Below, one piece after another: positions 58,249 through 64,000 of a stretch of 64,000 bases of DNA; the first letter of the stretch is position 1, and every line of letters starts with the position of its first letter. Below the pieces are notes generated by a model. It made no database searches, was not told the origin of the DNA, and worked only from the letters and a program-made list of their open reading frames with translations. This DNA is from Anaeramoeba flamelloides (taxonomy: Eukaryota; Metamonada; Anaeramoebidae). The DNA is taken from contig JANTQA010000070.1 of assembly GCA_027625915.1 (NCBI GenBank), positions 2,857,001 through 2,921,000 of the forward strand, written 5' to 3'. Position numbers and translations under genes: made by a program.

Positions 58249-60960
58249 ATGAACAGCGATAAAATACAAAAAATTTTTCTCAAAAACTTACCAAGTAAAT
58301 ACTCAATTGATAAGCTAGTTGCATTAATTGAAGATAAGAAAAATTGTTCCCCAAATATTGGAATTATCAAAAACAAAAAAAATCCGAACAACGGATTAGT
58401 TATTATAACGCCATAATCGAAAGAAAATGAAGCAATAATAAAACAAAACTTATGTGATAATTTCTATTTTGAACAACGACAAATACTAGTATCAGAATAC
58501 GATAAAGAATACAAATATATATATAAAAAAAATTATTTACAAAAAAAAAAAGAAAAAAAACAAAAACAAAAAAAAAACATAAATAATAACGAAAACCAAA
58601 GAGAATCAAAATTTCAGGAAAATGAAAATAATTCCCAAAACAGACACTTTGAAAGCTCTCAAACCCACCATCAAAAAAAAAAAGATGAAGAAGAAAAGAA
58701 AAAAAGAAAAAAACATAAAAAAAAAAAAAAAAAAATTATTACAAAACTAAAAATGCAAAAAACGTACCAAAATCACAAAAAAAATCGAGATACAATATGG
58801 AAATTGACCCCCCAAAGTGTCAAAACCTAAATTGCCAAAACAATACTAAAAATGAAAAAAAAGATCATAAACGATCAAAAATTTCGACACATAGTGGATC
58901 TTCAATAAACTATGAATTTTTGCCAAATACCATTTTTATGCATAATATCCCCTACCATGCAAATTATTATGATATTGAAAGTTTAATGAAACCATATATT
59001 GAAATCAAAGAATTAATATTGTTTTTGGACAGGTTTAATCGATTTAAAGGAAGTGCAAAGATTAATTTAAGAAAAGAAGAGGAGTATGAAAAAAACTTGA
59101 ATTATTCGGGAAAATTAAGTATTTTTAATAGACTGATTTTTTTAAACAAATTCAGAATTAAAAAGAATAATACATCACAAAAAAAGATAAATAATAATGA
59201 AAATTTTAAACGAAACCAATTTGAATCGAGTAATCAACATGAAGAAAAAAATATCAAAGATATAAAAAAATAAAGAATGGTTTGAAAAGAATTTTCTAAA
59301 CAAAAATAATGATAAAAACAACGACAATAAAAATAATAAAAAAAAACAGAACAGAGAATTTTCTACCAACCAAATTGTAATTTTTAATTTACCAAATAAT
59401 ATTCTAAAAGAAACGTTGCTAAAAAGTTTTAAAAATTATAATCCTGAAAACATTATAATTTTGAATAATAAAAAAAATAATATAAAATATTCATTCATTA
59501 CATTTCCAAATCAAAAAATGAGAGATGGTGCTTTGAGTTTCAATGGAGTTAGAATTAACAAAAAAAAAATTATTATCAAGAAAGCTTTTTTGAAAAAAAA
59601 TATTAAAGAAATAAATAATATTTTAGAAAAAAAAAAAATTTCTCCAAATTCAATAAATTTTCTAGAATCACAAGTGTGAATATGAATGTTGTAAAAAATA
59701 GAGTTTTTTTGATTTTCTCAAAAAATTGTGATTTTCACACTGTTACCAAAGTTTTGATTATGGATATATCTAAATCGGGTTAAAATTTTAAGTTAATAAT
59801 GATTCTAAATCAAAAACCGCCTCGAAATTACAGATGTTTTGTTTTGAAAACCAAATTTTTTTGGAAACAAAACATCTGTAATTTCGAGGCGGTTTTTGGT
59901 CTAAAATACTTTTTTGCTTATTTATATAATCTCATTTCTAAATCTCTATTTCCTAAACTTTGGTAACAGTGTGAAACTCACAATTTTTTGAGAAAATCAA
60001 AAAAACTCTATTTTTTACAACATTCATATTCACACTAGTGAAAAAAGAATTATAAATTTAGAAAATGAAATTCATAAATTAAAATTAATAATCAAAGATA
60101 ACAATTCCCAACTTTTTAATTAACCCTCTGAGAATAAAAATGATAATATTTTTAATCAAAAAACTCCAGATATTTTGACAAAATCAAATAACGATTATAA
60201 ATTAAAAAAAAATAACAAAAAATATAAATTAAGTGAAATTGAAATACAAAAAGAAGAAGAAAATAATAACAACAAATCAAATTGTGAAATCATTTTTAAT
60301 CAAAAGATTAATAAGCCTTCTTTAGAGGATTTTTATATATCAATTGGTCTAACTGTCACAAAACAAAAACCGATTCTCAGATCATTTTTCTTTTACTAAT
60401 AATAATTTAAAAATGTTAACCAACTGGAATTTACCAAAAATGAATTTTTTCGAAACAAATTCAAACAATATTTTTAAGTTGAGTATAGAAACTGAGAGAG
60501 AAATATTCGATTTTTTAAAAAATTTCGAGAGAAAAAGAATCAATAAAAATAGATACCAAAAAAACAAAGATATTTTCTTCAATCAATTAATTGAACATAA
60601 AAATAATATTATAAATCAAAATTTTGATATTAACAATAATTGTATAGATCTTATTTTGATAAATGAAAATAATGAGAATAATCTAATTCAAAAAAACATA
60701 GATTATTTTTTCTCTCAAAAAAAAATCAATTAATGAAGTAAATATCCTAAAAGAAAATAACAATTCAAAAAAAACTAGCCGAAATATTGACCTAATCAGA
60801 AAAAAAAAAGAAAACTATTTTATGTAGAGCAATTTCCAAAAAAACTAATAAAAGGTGTAAAAAAAGAACAACAAATTTAGAAGGTTATTGTAATTGTCAT
60901 ATCAATCAACTTGATGATTGAATTTATGAAACAAACTTTACACTTAAAAAATATGAAATT
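58249..60960 (+). pseudogene. LINE ORF1: three RRM-like domains plus coiled coil
   Basis: RRM 1 (from 58249): KIQKIFLKNLPSKYSIDKLV.. with a TAA at 58414 in its third strand region, then IIKQNLCDNFYFEQRQILV. A poly-basic stretch follows, then a shift near 58740. RRM 2 (58797-59273): NTIFMHNIPYHANYYDIESL, LFLDRFNRFKGSAKINLR, the last matching RNP1. RRM 3 (about 59350-59640): QIVIFNLPNNILKETLLKSF, KYSFITFPNQKMRDGALSFN. After the palindrome comes a heptad-like segment (INLENEIHKLKLIIKDNN). ORF1 proteins bind element RNA. Three RRMs in one ORF1 is more than the one or two commonly described. Confidence 0.65.
59669..60040. mobile_element. 372 bp fully palindromic element with CACTAGTG-type ends
   Basis: The ends are CACAAGTGTGAATATGAATG (left) and, reversed, CACTAGTGTGAATATGAATG (right), and the arms match for about 65 bp. 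After an asymmetric middle, an inner hairpin of near-perfect arms (AACCGCCTCGAAATTACAGA, TGTTTTG) closes on a short loop around 59850. It splits LINE ORF1 after RRM 3. No open frame. A worn arm lies at 13779. No clear target duplication can be defined. Confidence 0.75.
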
Positions 60961-60995
60961 TTTAAAATATTAATAAAAATTATTATTTTTATAGA

Positions 60996-61196
60996 TACAG
61001 TCAGTTTCACTTTTAAGGTACAAACTTTCAACGAAATTTAAGGCACAAAAAAAATCTCAAATTAAAGCACAAAATTTAGCTTCTAGTAAAAATAAATTGT
61101 AAAAATTAAAATTACAAATTTTGTGCCTTAATTTGAGATTTTTTTGTGCCTTAAATTTCGTTGAAAGTTTGTGCCTTAAAAGTGAAACTGACTGTA
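60996..61196. mobile_element. TACAGTCAG foldback MITE, copy 7
   Basis: 201 bp, TA on both sides, three AAGG(C/T)ACAAA units per arm. It lies between ORF1 and ORF2 of the LINE; the sequence between this copy and 61870 continues as broken asparagine-rich coding-like frames. Confidence 0.9.
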
Positions 61197-61869
61197 AATT
61201 CAAAACTCAAAACAACTTATATAATTTTAAATGGGGTTATTCAAATTCAAAAAAAACATTTGATTACCCATTAATAATAAATTTAAAATTTCATCACATT
61301 GAATTCAAATTATTAAAAAATAAAATTTTATATTTTTATATACAAATTTTCCATAAAATACCAATTTTTTCAAAAAAGAAATAAATCAAAAAAATATATT
61401 TAAAGAAATTATTTTTTTATTACATAAAAAATACACAAATTATGAAAATTTTATTTATTTAAATTATTTTTTAATAAAAAATATTATTTTATTTGAATTT
61501 GAAAAATGGGAATTATCTAATTTAAAATTGATTCAAATAAAATATTGGATAAAAAAATCTTTCAATTGTTCATTTATTTCGCTATATGGGGATTATAATA
61601 TTTATAATAAAAATATTCAATTTTCTAAGTTATATATCCTTGTAATAAAATTAATAAATACAAAAATGAAATTTAGAAATTTCAAAGAATTAAATTTTAA
61701 TTTCAAATTTGAATTTAATAAAAATTCATATAATAACAAAAATGTAATTCATTTTTTCAAATATGGACAAATGTAAAATTATTAAAAAATTACAAAATGT
61801 CCCAAAAGATAATAAATTAATTTTTATTCAAAAAAACATTTCAACTTTAGAAGTTTTTTAATTTTTTTA

Positions 61870-64000
61870 ATGAATAGACCAGTGATACAATATCAAAGAA
61901 AAGGGGATAATGGTATAGAAATATGGGATTTAAAAGATAATATAAATTATTTTAAAAAACAATTATTAAAAAAAACTCATTTATTACCCAGAAATTTATA
62001 CATTTTCCATTTCCAAAACAATCAAAAATCATTATTATTAAAAGGAAAAAAGAGAGAATATAACAATAAATTTATTAATTTAAAAATTTTATCATTTAAT
62101 GTCAGAGGGTTAAATGAAAAGAATAAAATTTCTATTTTAGAATCTTTTTTATTAAAATTAAATATAGATATATGTCTTATACAAGAATCAAAAGTTACAA
62201 AAAATCCACGATTTATGAATTATTTTTCAATTAATAAAAAATCTTATGGTAAGAAAAATAGAAAGGGTGGTTTATTACAGTCAGTTTCACATTTAAGGCA
62301 CAAACTTTCAACGAAATTTAAGGCACAAAAAAATCTCAAATTAAAGCACAATTTTTTAGAATTTTAATTTTCACAAATTATTTTACTAGAATTTGAAATC
62401 ATGTGCCTTAATTTGAGATTTTTTTTGTGCCTTAAATTTCGTAGAAAGTTTGTGCCTTAAAAACGAAACTGACTGTAATTATAATAAAAAATATTTTTAA
62501 AGATTTTACAAGAGAATTATTATTTCCAGATCTTGATATTATGGGAATTCAATTCACTGATTTTATCATTATTAACTTATATAAGAGACATGACAGGAAT
62601 AAAGAAATAAATGAAAAAATCCTTGGTTTATTACAAAAATATCAAAACCATAATACAATTATCGGGGGAGATTATAATTTGAATGAAAATCAAATAAATT
62701 ATTTTTCAAAATTCAACTTTAAAATTATTTTAAATACTAAGCCAAGTAGAAAAAATAATAACTTTGATTATTTTATAACTACCTTTAATAACTTAAAATT
62801 TATCAAATCAAAAACCATAAAAAATATAATTAGTGATCATAATGCAATATTAAATAAATTTAATATTAATAAAAACTGGGAAATTAAAAATGTCTTCAAA
62901 ATTAAAGATATTGCAAAGTTTCATGTTGACTTTATAAATTTTTATAAAAATAAAAATTATCAATTAAATGGAAAGAATTTTAAAATCATTTAAAAACAAT
63001 TTAAAGTAAAAGAGAGAATTATCTTAAATATACCAAAAAAAGATTTAAAATTATATAATTTAATTAATAAATTATTTGAAAATAATGAATTTTAAAGAAA
63101 TTAAAGATAGGAATAGTAAACAATATTTTAAATTAATAAACCAGATTAATATTGAATTTGAAGAAAATCAAAACTTTTGGAAAAAGCAAAATAGATTAAG
63201 AGAAACTTCGAGTAAAATGATTCTTAATAATGAAAATATGGAAACTTCATATTTCGGGTTTGTTAAATCTATTAGTAAAAAAACCAAAAAAATATATTCT
63301 TAATTTTATTAAAAATTTCACATTAGATAAAAATAATTTATTAAATATTAAAATAGAAGAAATATTCTCAATTACTAAAATCAAAGAAATTATCAAATAT
63401 CAAAAAAAATAAATCTGTCAAAGAATTTGATAAAATTAAACAATATAAAACAATAAAAAATCAAAGTATTGAATTTTATATAAATTATGAAAACTTTATA
63501 AAAACAATCCAAAAAATATTTTTAATTGGATTAATGATATTTCTCAAAAAAATATTAAATTTATTAAAAAAAAGAAATTTATTATTCATTCTTAAATCTG
63601 GCGATGAAGGTATTCCACTTAATTATAGACCAATTTCAATTAATCAAACTCTCCCAAGATTTTTTCTTAAATTTTTTATATGCCGGAATTCAAGATTCTT
63701 GGGACTTAGTTTCAAAAAAACCAATTTGGATTTAAAAAAAATTAGATACTAGAATTGCAGTTTTAAACTTATTGAATGAATATCAAAAAAATAAAAAATA
63801 AATTTAAAAAAGAAAATATTTATATTGTTACAATAGATATACAAAAATGTTTTTGACTCTATTCATCATTCACTTATTTATTATTCAATTAAAAAATTTA
63901 TAAAAAATGAAATTATTGTAGAATATCTACTTGCTTATTACTCAAAAGAAGGAATTGGTGTTTACCAAGGAGATCCATTATCCCCCTTTATTATTTGGAT
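61870..64000 (+). pseudogene. LINE ORF2: AP endonuclease and reverse transcriptase (truncated by window)
   Basis: The endonuclease starts LKILSFNVRGLNEKNKISIL, then LLKLNIDICLIQES, the metal-binding glutamate region. After the MITE it continues with TDFIIINLYKRHDRNKEINE, GGDYN and ISDHNAIL, the catalytic aspartate and SDH motifs. RT is recognisable from about 63590: GIPLNYRPISINQTLPR, QFGF-type start, LDTRIAVLNLLNEY, TIDIQKC(F) with the motif A aspartate, and finally GIGVYQGDPLSPF at the right edge. Frame changes and stops interrupt between the domains. FADD and the C-terminal knuckle lie outside the window. Confidence 0.85.
62276..62477. mobile_element. TACAGTCAG foldback MITE, copy 8, inside the LINE endonuclease
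   Basis: 202 bp, TA on both sides. It interrupts the endonuclease codons after KGGLL. Removing the element with one TA (200 bp) leaves the flanking codons in one open frame (GGLL|IIIKNIFKDF), which fixes both its borders and the TA duplication. Confidence 0.92.

Larger units (their letters stand above)
58249..64000 (+). mobile_element. Two-ORF AP-endonuclease LINE, interrupted, running off the window
   Basis: The element holds ORF1 (58249-about 60960) and ORF2 (61870 to beyond the edge) in the order usual for L1-type or related LINEs. It carries a 372 bp palindrome at 59669 and two foldback MITEs at 60996 and 62276, with a third just before its first ATG. Internal stops and frame changes, several in poly-A runs, indicate an inactive copy. 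The 5' end is not defined. Its RT relates it to the remnant at 5230-7240. Confidence 0.85.

Noticed and set aside
1-64000. tRNA genes, rRNA genes or CRISPR arrays
   Set aside because: No clover-leaf with a GTTCGA-type T arm, no rRNA-like conserved block and no regularly spaced repeats were seen. The direct repeats present are low-complexity or transposon arms.
1-64000. LTR elements, Polintons or other capsid-bearing elements
   Set aside because: No long terminal repeats in a retroelement arrangement, and no integrase, protease or capsid-like reading was recognised. The reverse transcriptase present is of LINE type.

Overview
The window is extremely AT-rich eukaryotic nuclear DNA. It has long A/T homopolymers, GT-AG introns (several with a CTAAC-like branch site), asparagine-, glutamate- and lysine-rich low-complexity protein segments, and genes for actin and secretory machinery. 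A free-living amoeba-like protist fits best. The PAS gene starting MGN and the KEKE-type tails recall Anaeramoeba-like amoebae, but the species cannot be fixed from sequence alone.

Five host genes look live. A CARMIL-type leucine-rich-repeat protein (2905-10730, +) is split by a 4.8 kb intron. Ribosomal protein SA/uS2 lies at 27160-28376 (+). The COPII coat subunit Sec23 (30079-39718, -) has three exons and two introns over 3 kb. A coiled-coil/KEKE protein lies at 48134-50038 (-). A rolling-stone-like multi-span membrane protein lies at 55565-56482 (+). A formin (40504-46383, +) sits head to head with Sec23; its order of domains is intact but it carries six in-frame stops and two frame changes. 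A PAS-domain gene (15675-16602, -) is recognisable but broken. Smaller, less certain genes include a spliced antisense gene inside the CARMIL intron (3242-3991, -) and a 58-residue two-helix membrane protein inside a Sec23 intron (38418-38594, +).

Most of the rest is repeats. 11-27 kb is a graveyard of short foldback DNA transposons, nearly all flanked by TA and starting CAG or CTG. The best-defined family (about 200 bp) has eight copies plus one solo end here, and an apparent empty site supports a TA target duplication. From 58.2 kb to the right edge lies a two-ORF LINE (ORF1 with three RRM-like domains; ORF2 with AP endonuclease and reverse transcriptase), itself hit by three or four short DNA transposons. 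Decayed pieces of related LINEs lie in the CARMIL intron (5.2-7.2 kb), a Sec23 intron (36.4 kb) and at 52 kb. Overlapping fragments of a longer dispersed repeat occur at 12, 29, 32, 47 and 53 kb.

CARMIL and formin are both actin-assembly regulators, but they lie 30 kb apart and no co-regulation is implied. Several frame breaks fall exactly at homopolymers, including two in the conserved ribosomal gene, so part of the apparent decay may be sequencing error.
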